DNA of 64,000 nt from Colimorpha sp045222295. GTDB taxonomy: Bacteria; Bacteroidota; Bacteroidia; Bacteroidales; P3. Positions 43,382-51,680 of this stretch are shown piece by piece. The notes below the pieces were generated by a model. It saw only the letters and a program-made list of their open reading frames with translations. It was not told the DNA's origin and ran no database searches. Position 1 is the first letter of the stretch, and every line of letters starts with the position of its first letter. The translations under genes and the position numbers were made by a program. The stretch spans positions 1-64,000 of the forward strand of contig JBGUXP010000013.1 in assembly GCA_045222295.1 (NCBI GenBank), given 5' to 3'.

Positions 43382-43784
43382 TCAAATACGTGAAATACAG
43401 TGTGTTTGAGAAGTCTCTTTTCGCGTGGGTTGCTCATAATGAGATAAATTTTGTCGGTTACAGCCTGGTGACATCAGCCTCGGTGAGCGTGTCAACGGCC
43501 ATCTGGTCAGTGCCGCCCGCCTGGACGACTCGACGCTGCGCGTGCTGCTCCTCTCGCTGTAAAACAGCCCCTTCGAGGGCAACAGCGGTGCGGTGGCTAC
43601 CCTGCAGCTTCATGCCTACGACAGCCTCTCTACCGCCAGCTATCTCCTGACGTTGCGGAATGTGACCTCGGCTTGCGCCGACGGCACCGACCGCCTGACC
43701 AGCGTCCAAAACAGCGGTTGGTTCGCCACCCGCATCCAGCACGACACTGCCTATGTCCCTGATACTACACTCACCCCTATTATC

Positions 43785-44114
43785 GTCTACGACACCACCC
43801 ATCGCGATACCCTCGTATACGACTTCATCCATCGGGACAGCCTCATCTACAGCGTTATTGACAGAGATACTGTCGTGTACAACATCATCAATGTCGATTC
43901 CATCGAATACACCATCATTGACAGGGATACCATCGTGTACAACTATATCCATCAGGACAGCATCGTCTACGACATTGTCCACCAAGACAGCATCATCTAT
44001 AACATTATCAATAGAGATACCACGGTATACGATATCACTATTATTGACTCTATAGAGTATAATATCAGTTATTTGGACAGTGTCGGATACATTATTACCT
44101 ACCTCGACACCACC
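43785..44114 (+). repeat. 30-bp tandem repeats, eleven units, coding
   Basis: Each unit encodes ten residues such as VYDFIHRDSL or VYNIINVDSI. It forms an extended acidic, beta-prone stalk between a cohesin-like domain and the T9SS sorting domain. Unit sequences have drifted at the DNA level but keep the V/I-Y and D-S/T positions. Confidence 0.85.
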
Positions 44115-44336
44115 ATCGTCGACAGTACACTTGTCCCTGTCACCGATACCCTTTACGACACCATTTATTTGACCGAATATATCCACGACACCATCGTTAT
44201 CCATGACACAGTATTTGTGGGAATCGACGAGGTGGAGGCCATCAGCGCGAAGATATACCAGCGGGATGGACGGATTGTGGTGGAGAGCGAGGGCGTGGTG
44301 CCGGTGAGGGTGTTTGATGTGACGGGGAGAATGTTG

Positions 44337-44384
44337 ACACACTCTTCCGCCCGAAGGGGCACCTCCTCTAACATAGAGGGAGAG
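44337..44384. repeat. Interspersed palindromic repeat A, copy 4, inside the sorting domain
   Basis: In reverse complement it reads CTCCCTCTATGTTAGAGGAGG, then GCCCCTTCGGGC, then GGAAGAGTGTGT, matching copy 2 almost position by position. It encodes THSSARRGTSSNIEGE in the T9SS sorting domain, between its VFDVTGRML strand and the GVYLVKI strand. Confidence 0.75.
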
Positions 44385-44520
44385 TTTGGCACGCGCAGTA
44401 TTTTTGAGGTGCCGACGACGGGAGTCTACCTTGTCAAGATTGGCGATGCGCCAGCCAGGAGGATTGTGGTTGTCAGGTAGGTTGGATCCCGTAGGGAGTG
44501 TGGTTACATAGGAGAAACTT

Positions 44521-44600
44521 ACACCCCGTCAGGGGTGCAAGTACTTAGGCGGGGGTGTTGCCCCCGCCTAAGTGTTTTGACCCCTGCGGGGACTTGGGGG
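44521..44600. repeat. Palindromic repeat B, copy 2 (complete)
   Basis: Nested hairpins: ACCCCGTCAGGGGT; a perfect 12-bp stem CTTAGGCGGGGG/CCCCCGCCTAAG with a 5-nt loop (44544-44572); and ACCCCTGCGGGG. It lies between the pseudogene and miaB, and the copy at 15742 shares its 5-prime half. Confidence 0.75.
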
Positions 44601-44689
44601 ACATGCCTTTTGTATGCGATAAAATCAAGTGGCGGGATACAATTTTGTTGTTTTTCTTGCGTTATTATTTAATTAGACTTTAGGAATAG

Positions 44690-46000
44690 ATGGAGAAAGT
44701 ATATATAGAGACCTATGGTTGTCAGATGAATTTCGCTGACAGCGAGGTTATTGCCTCGATACTCCGTGGAGCAGGCTACGGCTTGACGGCGGAGATTGAG
44801 GAGGCCGATTTTATCCTTATCAATACCTGCGCCATCCGCGACAATGCGGAGCAGCGTGTGCGCCACCGTGTGCGCGAGTTGAAGGCTATGCAGAGCCGTC
44901 GCCATGGGTTGCGTGTTGGCGTGCTGGGCTGTATGGCCGAGCGTCTGCAGAGCCGCCTGATGGCCGAAGAGGAGAATGTGAGCTTCGTCTGTGGCCCCGA
45001 TGCCTATCGTCGCTTGCCCGAGATGCTGGCGCAGGTGCGTCAAGGACAGAAGGCCTCCGAAGTGGAGCTAAGCACCACGGAGACCTATGCCGACATTGAG
45101 CCTGTGCGCTTGGCGGGCAACGGCATCTCAGCCTATATCAGCATCATGCGCGGCTGCCAGAACTACTGCGCCTATTGCGTGGTGCCCTATACTCGCGGCC
45201 GCGAGCGCAGCCGCGACCCCGAGACCATCGTCCGCGAGGCCCGCACGCTTTTCGGGCAGGGTTACCGCGAGGTGACGCTGCTGGGACAGAATGTGAACAG
45301 CTACCGTTGTGGTGAAGTCGATTTTCCAAAGTTGATGAGGCAGGTGGCGGAGATAGACCCACGGCTGCGGGTGCGCTTTGCTACGTCGCACCCCAAGGAT
45401 CTCAGCGACAAGCTGCTGGAGGTGATGGCGGCGCACGACAACATCTGCCGCTGCATCCACCTGCCGGTGCAGAGTGGCAGCGACAGGATGCTGAAGTTGA
45501 TGAACCGGAAATACACCGTGGAGTGGTACCTCGACCGCATGGCGGCCATCAAGCGCTATATGCCCGACTGCTCCATCACCACCGATGTCATCGCCGGTTT
45601 CAGCACCGAGACGCTGGAGGACCACGAGGCTACGCTGGCGCTCTTCCGCAAGGTGCGCTACGACTATGCCTACATGTTCAAATACTCGCTGCGCGAAGGC
45701 ACTTATGCCTGGAAGCACCTGGCCGACGACATCCCCGAGGAAGAGAAGACGCGCCGCCTGAACGAGATTATCGCCCTGCAGGGTGAGATTGCCCTGGAGA
45801 ACAACCAAAAGGAGATTGGCATGGAATATGAGGTGCTGGTGGAGGGCGAGAGCCACCGCTCGAAGGAGCAGCTCTTTGGCCGCAACAGCCAGAACAAGGT
45901 GATAGTCTTCGACCGAGGCGATGCGGAACCGGGCACCTACCGGAGGGTGAAGGTGGAGCGCTGCACCGCCGCCACGCTCATGGGACGGCTGGTACAATAA
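44690..46000 (+). CDS. miaB: MiaB, tRNA methylthiotransferase
   Basis: The 436-residue protein has the three MiaB domains. The N-terminal UPF0004 domain starts ETYGCQMNFADSEVIASIL, with cysteines near residues 10, 46 and 80 for one 4Fe-4S cluster. The radical-SAM core carries CxxxCxxC in RGCQNYCAYCVVPYTRGRE near residue 155. The C-terminal TRAM domain (about 370-436) binds RNA. MiaB adds a methylthio group to isopentenyl-adenosine-37 in tRNA, using S-adenosylmethionine. The PASTA gene starts 27 bp downstream, so they may share a transcript. Confidence 0.96.
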   Translation: MEKVYIETYGCQMNFADSEVIASILRGAGYGLTAEIEEADFILINTCAIRDNAEQRVRHRVRELKAMQSRRHGLRVGVLGCMAERLQSRLMAEEENVSFVCGPDAYRRLPEMLAQVRQGQKASEVELSTTETYADIEPVRLAGNGISAYISIMRGCQNYCAYCVVPYTRGRERSRDPETIVREARTLFGQGYREVTLLGQNVNSYRCGEVDFPKLMRQVAEIDPRLRVRFATSHPKDLSDKLLEVMAAHDNICRCIHLPVQSGSDRMLKLMNRKYTVEWYLDRMAAIKRYMPDCSITTDVIAGFSTETLEDHEATLALFRKVRYDYAYMFKYSLREGTYAWKHLADDIPEEEKTRRLNEIIALQGEIALENNQKEIGMEYEVLVEGESHRSKEQLFGRNSQNKVIVFDRGDAEPGTYRRVKVERCTAATLMGRLVQ

Positions 46001-46027
46001 TTTCTTTGTTATTGCGTTAATGTTTTT

Positions 46028-46906
46028 ATGGAAAAAGATAATATTTTTAAGAAATACCCCTGGCTGCTGCACCTGCTGGCGATGGTTGGCGTGTCGCTGG
46101 TAATCTTGGTAGTTGTGTTTGTCTTTATCCGTATTTACGCTCGTCAGGGCAAGGAATACGAGATGCCTGACTATGTGGGAAAGAATATCGCCGAGGCGAT
46201 GGCTACCAACGATATAGACCTTGAATTCGTGGTGCAGGACTCAATTTTCCGTGAGGGTGCCGAGGGTGGCATGATACTGACGCAGGATCCCAAGGGGGGT
46301 ACCATGGTCAAGAGTGGCCGCAAAGTGTATGTGAGCATCACGGCCTATAATGCCGATGACGCTACATTGCCCGAGTTGGCAGGCCTCTCGGTCAGGCAGG
46401 CTGTGTCGCAGCTCTATTCTGTGGGCCTTACGGTGGGTAAGTTGACCTTTGTCGAGGATCCCTATAAAAACAGTGTCGTGGATCAGAGCTGCAAGGGGAA
46501 GACCCTTTATGCCGGCCAGCAGATAGCGCGTGGCTCGGTGGTGGATTTGGTGGTGGGAAGTGGCGACGGCACGGGGGCAAGCAGTGTGCCGTTTGTCATC
46601 GGCAAGACAGCCGACAAGGCTCGCCGCGACATCCTGTCGGTGTCGCTCAATGTGGGAGTGGAACATTTCCGCGGTGTGAAAAACAAGCTTACGGCGGTGG
46701 TCTACCGCCAGGAACCCGATTATACGGGAGTGAACAAGTATCCCTACGGTACCAGCGTGGAGTTGTGGTATATCGATGCTGACAATACCGACATCAACAA
46801 GATGGTGACGGATTTCCAAGTGGATTCGAGCAAGATTGTGGACCCCGGCCAGATGGACGACGGGCGTCCGTCTCCCGAAGAGATAGATGATAATTGGTCA
46901 TGGTAA
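46028..46906 (+). CDS. Membrane-anchored protein with three PASTA domains
   Basis: The 292-residue protein has a short cytoplasmic N-terminus, one membrane helix at about residues 14-36, and three extracytoplasmic PASTA domains (about 44-108, 112-180, 186-255). They are marked by MPDYVGKNIAEAM, LPELAGLSVRQAVSQL and VPFVIGKTADKARRDIL. The tail is acidic. PASTA domains bind peptidoglycan or beta-lactams and occur in PrkC-type kinases and PBPs; here there is no kinase or transpeptidase part. A role in sensing or organising the cell wall is an inference. It overlaps the next gene by 7 bp. Confidence 0.9.
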   Translation: MEKDNIFKKYPWLLHLLAMVGVSLVILVVVFVFIRIYARQGKEYEMPDYVGKNIAEAMATNDIDLEFVVQDSIFREGAEGGMILTQDPKGGTMVKSGRKVYVSITAYNADDATLPELAGLSVRQAVSQLYSVGLTVGKLTFVEDPYKNSVVDQSCKGKTLYAGQQIARGSVVDLVVGSGDGTGASSVPFVIGKTADKARRDILSVSLNVGVEHFRGVKNKLTAVVYRQEPDYTGVNKYPYGTSVELWYIDADNTDINKMVTDFQVDSSKIVDPGQMDDGRPSPEEIDDNWSW

Positions 46907-48777
46907 AGAGGCTTCTATTAGCGCTGTTTTTATTGCATGGTATGATACTGCAGGCACAGGAAGTGCTGCTTCCTTTGCAGACAGGCCCTGTGTCCGCGGC
47001 TACCGCCTTCAAGAATGCCTCGCAGCCCTTGGAGTTGCCGTTCTTTGACGATTTCTCCACAGTTATGACGACACCCTCGCAGGAGCGCTGGCAGGAGGCT
47101 GGCGGAGCTTCGGTGGGACGAGGTGCAGGTCTACTGCCTCCCACGGTGGGTGTGGCGACGCTCGATGCCATTGGTGCTGACGGCAAGCTCTATGACGGGG
47201 CTGCGTCGGGGCGTTTCCCGGCGGACACGCTCTGCTCGCAGGTTATCGACTTGGGAGGCTTGACGCCTAGTGACTCGGTAGTGTTGAGTTTCTACTACCT
47301 CCCCGGTGGTGGCAAAGGTGACCTGTGGCGACGCATTGGAGATGCTCCCGAGATGGAGGACTCGCTGATGCTCGATTTCTTTAGAAAGGCTGACAGCACA
47401 TGGGTGACCGTGTGGGCGCGGGGTGGCGTGGATGTCGACTCGCTGGTGGCTCGCACCGGCAGGGAATGGCAGTATGTTACCATTACCCTCGCAGATACGG
47501 CATTCTTTAACGATTCTTTTGCATTCCGTTTCAGAAACTATGCCAGTCTGACCACTACGACAAAGCCCGGTTTGGCTGGTAACTGCGATTATTGGCATGT
47601 GGACTATATTTTCCTTGACCGTAACCGCACGGCTTCGGGGACCCCTGTTTTTCGTGACGTGGCTTTTGTGAATCCAGCCCCTTCGATGTTGGCTCTTTAC
47701 CAGGCTATGCCGTCACGTCAATACCGCCAGAGCGATATGGCGGACACCCTGGCTATGACTATCACCAATCTCTATGGGTCGCCTTTGGCTACGCAGTATA
47801 AGTACGCTATTCTCGACTCTTTAGGAGACACTCTCTACCAATATGATGGTGGCTATGAGAACGCCCCGGCCTATTTACCCGACGGCCGCTATCAGGAGTC
47901 GCAACCCCATGCCGCTCCAGCGGTGGGGTATAAGTTCCCCGAGAGTGACAGGGCGGCGGTGTACACAGTTGTTCACATGGTGCGTGAGGGTGTGGGTGGC
48001 GACGATTACCAGTGCAATGATACGGTACGATTCCAGCAGGTGTTTGGCGATTATTTTGCTTATGACGACGGTACGGCGGAGAACGGCTATGGTCTCACTT
48101 CGACGGCTAGCCACGTCTATCTTGCCTATCGTTTCGACATTAATACCGAGGACACCTTGACGGCTCTGGACCTGTATTTCAACCGCACGCTGGCTGGAGA
48201 GAATGAGGCAGTGCCGTTCAATATCACGGTGTGGAGTAACGACAACGGCCGTCCCGGACAGGTTCTCTATCGCGATGCGACGAGCCGTCATCCACTCTTC
48301 GCGGGTATCAATACCTACAGTCGTTATATGCTGGAACATGCAGTGGTGGTGAGTGGCAGTATGTTTGTTGGCTTTGAACAAGGAAACAACTATTTTATCA
48401 ATCTGGGTTTTGACCGAAACCATGATGTCAGTGGCCGAATCTTTTACCTTACCGGCACCGATTGGCAGCAGAGCATACTGAGTGGTGCGCTGATGATGCG
48501 TCCCTGTTTCGGTGCTGCTGCTGTTGTGGGTATCCAAACGTCGAGAATGGAGAGTGTCGAATGGAGTATCTTTCCGAATCCCGCCGATGAGTGGGTAAAG
48601 GTAGATGGCTTTCCTGAGAGCGGAACTGTGACGCTCTATGATATGACAGGACGGCAGGTGGCTACTACTAGGGGTAACCAATTGTCGGTGTCAGGATTGG
48701 CCAACGGCGTATATATGGTACGTTGTATGGAACCACAGGGTATGGTAAGTGTCAAAAAACTGATAATTAAGCACTGA
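46900..48777 (+). CDS. T9SS-secreted surface protein with a type A sorting domain
   Basis: The 625-residue protein has a signal peptide (VKRLLLALFLLHGMILQA) and a MAM/jellyroll-like domain with LELPFFDDFSTV... and WHVDYIFLDRNR. A second beta domain has YFAYDDGTAENGYGLTSTASHVYLAYRFDI, typical of large Bacteroidota secreted proteins. The last 75 residues are a T9SS type A sorting domain (SIFPNPADEWVKV...LYDMTGRQV...GVYMVRC...KLIIK). It is a predicted T9SS cargo protein; no catalytic residues are seen. The ATG at 46900 overlaps the PASTA gene by 7 bp. Its stop overlaps the rluD start (TGATG). Confidence 0.87.
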   Translation: MVKRLLLALFLLHGMILQAQEVLLPLQTGPVSAATAFKNASQPLELPFFDDFSTVMTTPSQERWQEAGGASVGRGAGLLPPTVGVATLDAIGADGKLYDGAASGRFPADTLCSQVIDLGGLTPSDSVVLSFYYLPGGGKGDLWRRIGDAPEMEDSLMLDFFRKADSTWVTVWARGGVDVDSLVARTGREWQYVTITLADTAFFNDSFAFRFRNYASLTTTTKPGLAGNCDYWHVDYIFLDRNRTASGTPVFRDVAFVNPAPSMLALYQAMPSRQYRQSDMADTLAMTITNLYGSPLATQYKYAILDSLGDTLYQYDGGYENAPAYLPDGRYQESQPHAAPAVGYKFPESDRAAVYTVVHMVREGVGGDDYQCNDTVRFQQVFGDYFAYDDGTAENGYGLTSTASHVYLAYRFDINTEDTLTALDLYFNRTLAGENEAVPFNITVWSNDNGRPGQVLYRDATSRHPLFAGINTYSRYMLEHAVVVSGSMFVGFEQGNNYFINLGFDRNHDVSGRIFYLTGTDWQQSILSGALMMRPCFGAAAVVGIQTSRMESVEWSIFPNPADEWVKVDGFPESGTVTLYDMTGRQVATTRGNQLSVSGLANGVYMVRCMEPQGMVSVKKLIIKH

Positions 48778-49814
48778 TGGCAGAAGAAGAACTGGAACTT
48801 GAAGAACGGCAAGAGCTATATGAGCATCATCATATTATAGTGGACCGCGGGCAGGAGATGCTGCGTATAGACCGCTATCTGCAGATGAGGCTTCAGGGGG
48901 TGTCTCGTACGAAGATACAGGCTGCGACGAAGGCAGAGTGTGTGCGGGTGAACGGTAAGCCTGCGAAGGCTAACTACCGTGTGAAGCCGCTGGATGAAAT
49001 CAGCATTTTGTTGCCGGAACCCCCACATGAGTTCGAGTTGCTTCCCGAGCCTATCGACCTGAAAATTGTCTATGAGGATGATGATGTATTGGTAGTGGAT
49101 AAGCAGGCAGGCCTGGTTGTACACCCAGGGGTTGGGAACTGGAACGGAACGTTGGTGAACGGATTGCTCTATCATCTGCGGGGTACGGATTCCAAACCGC
49201 TGCTGGTGCATCGTATTGATAAAGATACTTCGGGACTGCTGCTGGTGGCGAAGAACGAGGAGGCGCAAGCCTTTTTGGCTCGCCAGTTCTTTGAGCATAC
49301 GATTGAAAGAAAATACAACGCTTTGGTATGGGGCGATTTTGATGAGGATAGTGGTACGATAGAGGGCAACCTCGGCCGTTCTCCTCGCGATCGCAAGGTG
49401 ATGTGTGTCTACCCTCATGAGGAGGGGGTCCCCGAGGAGGAACAAAAGGGAAAGCATGCTGTGACACATTGGAAGGTGCTGGAACGTTTCGGATATGTGA
49501 CGTTGGTGGAATGTGTGCTTGAGACTGGACGTACGCACCAGATTCGAGCTCATATGCGTCATATTGGTCACCCGCTCTTTAGTGATGCCGCTTATGGTGG
49601 TGACGATATTCTCAAGGGTACTACCTTTACGAAATATAAGCAGTTCGTGAATAATTGCTTTGATGTCCTCCCACGTCAAGCATTACATGCTTTGGTTTTG
49701 GGTTTTGTACATCCAGGAACCAAAAAGCAGATGCATTTTGAAAGTCCACTGCCAAACGATATGCGGCAGTGTATAGAGCGTTGGCGGAACTATTCTGTTC
49801 AAGTGAAAGAGTAG
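48777..49814 (+). CDS. rluD: RluA-family 23S rRNA pseudouridine synthase (RluD-like)
   Basis: The 345-residue protein has an N-terminal S4 RNA-binding domain (about 22-85; RIDRYLQMRLQGVSRTKIQ) and a catalytic domain with VHRIDKDTSGLLLVAKN near residue 143, whose aspartate is the nucleophile. LETGRTHQIRAHMRHIGHPLFSDAAYGG follows near 255. RluD makes pseudouridines in helix 69 of 23S rRNA; RluC or RluA-like targets are possible alternatives. Its start overlaps the previous stop. A hairpin covers its stop codon and that of the convergent gldN paralogue. Confidence 0.93.
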   Translation: MAEEELELEERQELYEHHHIIVDRGQEMLRIDRYLQMRLQGVSRTKIQAATKAECVRVNGKPAKANYRVKPLDEISILLPEPPHEFELLPEPIDLKIVYEDDDVLVVDKQAGLVVHPGVGNWNGTLVNGLLYHLRGTDSKPLLVHRIDKDTSGLLLVAKNEEAQAFLARQFFEHTIERKYNALVWGDFDEDSGTIEGNLGRSPRDRKVMCVYPHEEGVPEEEQKGKHAVTHWKVLERFGYVTLVECVLETGRTHQIRAHMRHIGHPLFSDAAYGGDDILKGTTFTKYKQFVNNCFDVLPRQALHALVLGFVHPGTKKQMHFESPLPNDMRQCIERWRNYSVQVKE

Positions 49815-49832
49815 GGATGATCCCTACTTTTT
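49811..49832. terminator. Short bidirectional terminator hairpin
   Basis: GTAGGGA/TCCCTAC with a TGA loop is followed by TTTTT. It spans the rluD stop (49812-49814) and touches the stop of the minus-strand gene at 49831. Confidence 0.75.
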
Positions 49833-50700
49833 AGTATTCCCACATGGCATCTTCGATATCGAAGACCTTTGCCTCGATGTTGTAGGATTCGAGGATGGCG
49901 TTCTCACCGGTAAGGTAATCACTAATTTTGCGGTCGTAATCGTTTGATTCACGTGTGATGTAAGCCTCGTAATGTTGGCTTAGAAAAACCCAGTCCCAGG
50001 AAGGCTGTCGGACTATGTTGGTGGCATCGATGTATGCCTGGTAGCGTACTAGAAGGGATCGGACAAGCATATTCTGCATGGGGACCCAGAAAAGGGGGAG
50101 GTTCCCCAGAGGGATGACTTCGCCGTTTGGCAACTCTCTATAGGTCTCTTTAACAGGTGCCAGAGCTATGCGTCGTGAATCCTGTCGGGTATCTTGTCGT
50201 CCGATGAACCAGACCTCGCGTAGCGAATAGTTGAAGATTTCCGATCCATCGAAATACTTGGGTCGGATGATGGTCTGGTAGATTTCATTGTCATCTTCGT
50301 CGTAGCCAATCTCTAGTAACAGTGTGTCGGCACGGGTGTAGCGTTCGACAAAGACTAGGTTGTCGATAGGAACAAGGAGGTCATCGTCTTCGTAGATGGG
50401 TATTTCGTTGGCCGCCATGGCATCCCATAAGATATATGCTAGGCTCTTTTTGCCGAAGTTTCTGTATTCGTCGGAAGGGAAATAGAAGAATTGATTGAAA
50501 AGTTGTTCAGAGTTGATAGTTTTCCATATGGTGGTACTCCAAACGATGTCAGACTTTCGAATAAAAGGGTAGGGTATAGGACGCTCATAACCTTCGTCTT
50601 GGCTAATTGTGAAATCGTTTGGGTTGTGGTCAACAGTCTGGGCTGTCGAGGAGACGGACCAGATTAGGGCTAGCAGTAGTATGAATAGGTTCTTTCTCAT
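49831..50700 (-). CDS. GldN paralogue (second copy)
   Basis: The 289-residue protein has a signal peptide (MRKNLFILLLALIWSVSSTAQ). The GldN pattern is clear: PYPFIRKSDIVWSTTIWKTI.....FNQFFYFPSDE near residue 45, PIYEDDDLLVP near 99, WFIGRQDTRQDSRRIALAP near 163, and the tail ...DAMWEY that matches the tail of the gene at 50776. The two proteins share order and motifs but differ in detail, as gldN and gldO do in Flavobacterium. GldN forms the periplasmic ring of the T9SS with GldK. A terminator-like hairpin separates this copy from the operon upstream. Its role may be redundant or specialised. Confidence 0.9.
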   Translation of the reverse strand: MRKNLFILLLALIWSVSSTAQTVDHNPNDFTISQDEGYERPIPYPFIRKSDIVWSTTIWKTINSEQLFNQFFYFPSDEYRNFGKKSLAYILWDAMAANEIPIYEDDDLLVPIDNLVFVERYTRADTLLLEIGYDEDDNEIYQTIIRPKYFDGSEIFNYSLREVWFIGRQDTRQDSRRIALAPVKETYRELPNGEVIPLGNLPLFWVPMQNMLVRSLLVRYQAYIDATNIVRQPSWDWVFLSQHYEAYITRESNDYDRKISDYLTGENAILESYNIEAKVFDIEDAMWEY

Positions 50701-50708
50701 TGAAAAAC

Positions 50709-50745
50709 AAAAGAGTTAAGAGTCCGTTATACTCTTAACTCTTTT
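50709..50745 (-). terminator. Strong terminator-like hairpin between the two gldN genes
   Basis: A perfect 15-bp stem, AAAAGAGTTAAGAGT/ACTCTTAACTCTTTT, with a 7-nt loop is followed on the minus strand by TTTTGTTTTT. It lies after gldN and before its paralogue, so it should reduce read-through. Confidence 0.85.
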
Positions 50746-50775
50746 GGGTCTCTTGATGTTAGACAGAATACAGGT

Positions 50776-51672
50776 TTAGTATTCCCACATGTCTGATTCC
50801 ATATTGAAGATTTCATCCTCAATTCTCTGGGACTCATAGATGGCATCCTCGCCAGTAAGGTAGTCAGAGATGTATCTGTTATAGTCGTTTGACTCGCGGA
50901 TGATGTAACTATCGAAATAACGTTGGATGAAGATGTCGTCGTAGGAACGTTCTACCATGTCGTTGTTCTCGTCATAGGCGTTGGCATTGACAAAGACCTG
51001 ACGAACACGCATGTCGTCCATGGGAATCCAGAAAGACCATTCGAGTGCTTGACCACCGGTGAGGGTCTCCTTGAGATACTGGAAGGCGAGACCTGTGATT
51101 CTGACTTTCTGACGGGTATCCTGTTTGTCGATATACCAATACTCTTTCAGTCGGATTTTCATGACGGAGGTGCTATCGAAACTACGGGTTACAAGGGAGT
51201 CTTTCATCACGTAGTCGTCAATCTCCTCATCGTAGATAGGCTGGCCGTTCTCATCCAAAGCCTCAACCCGTTTATTGTAGGGGTCACCGACAAGGAGTTT
51301 CATTGCCTCGGCAAGATCGAGCTCTTTCTCCATATCGTCATCTTCATAGACGGGGATTTCTCCGTTTCTGACACCCTTCATAATGAGGTTGACCAGATTA
51401 ATACGGCCCTGCGTATTTGTCTCGTTGTTGACGGGGAAGAAGAAGAACTGGTTAAATTTCTCATTGAAGTCAATTTCTCTCCAAACGACTTTTTTCCATA
51501 AGATATCGGTCCCTCTGAGTGAGGGGTAAGGCATGGCCTTCTTGCCTACAACGCCTTCTGAATGGTAGAACTCGTTGGGGTTGCGATGGTCGTCGGCATC
51601 GATGATACTCTGTGCGTTGATTGTGGTGCAATAACCTAAGATTGCAAGCACGTAAATCAAGACTTTCTTCAT
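50776..51672 (-). CDS. gldN: GldN, T9SS periplasmic ring subunit
   Basis: The 298-residue protein has a signal peptide (MKKVLIYVLAILGYCTTINA). Family features follow: AMPYPSLRGTDILWKKVVWREIDFNEKFNQFFFFPVN near residue 46, PVYEDDDMEKEL near 106, EYWYIDKQDTRQKVRITGLAF near 180 and the C-terminal ESDMWEY. Its position after gldM is the conserved porP-K-L-M-N order. GldN/PorN forms a ring with GldK below the outer membrane. Compared with the paralogue at 49831 it has longer inserts in the first half. Confidence 0.95.
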   Translation of the reverse strand: MKKVLIYVLAILGYCTTINAQSIIDADDHRNPNEFYHSEGVVGKKAMPYPSLRGTDILWKKVVWREIDFNEKFNQFFFFPVNNETNTQGRINLVNLIMKGVRNGEIPVYEDDDMEKELDLAEAMKLLVGDPYNKRVEALDENGQPIYDEEIDDYVMKDSLVTRSFDSTSVMKIRLKEYWYIDKQDTRQKVRITGLAFQYLKETLTGGQALEWSFWIPMDDMRVRQVFVNANAYDENNDMVERSYDDIFIQRYFDSYIIRESNDYNRYISDYLTGEDAIYESQRIEDEIFNMESDMWEY

Positions 51673-51680
51673 ATCTCAGT

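Larger units (their letters stand above)
43443..44480 (+). pseudogene. Truncated T9SS cargo gene with an in-frame stop
   Basis: One frame carries a recognisable protein. It begins mid-domain with PGDISLGERVNGHLVSAARL, a cohesin-like surface domain common in Bacteroidales. It hits TAA at 43560-43562 where a lysine codon (AAA) is expected, then continues as NSPFEGNSGAVATL. Next come eleven 10-residue repeats of the form VYDxIHxDSI, and a T9SS sorting domain near the end (VPVRVFDVTGRML...GVYLVKIGDAPARRIVVVR). The signal peptide and 5-prime part are missing; the frame upstream of 43443 closes at once. A GTG at 43593 could start a 295-residue product, but without a signal peptide it would not be exported. 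I read it as a recent pseudogene. Confidence 0.72.

Noticed and set aside
43390..43650. An 86-codon plus-strand frame over the start of the decayed cargo gene
   Set aside because: It lies in a different frame from the recognisable cohesin-like domain and shows no signal peptide or homology I can see.
43785..44114. CRISPR-like or minisatellite non-coding array
   Set aside because: The 30-bp period is coding, with conserved residue positions and drifted third bases, so it is a protein repeat.
45128..46072. A 314-codon frame antisense to miaB
   Set aside because: MiaB has complete catalytic motifs on the plus strand; the antisense chain matches nothing known to me.
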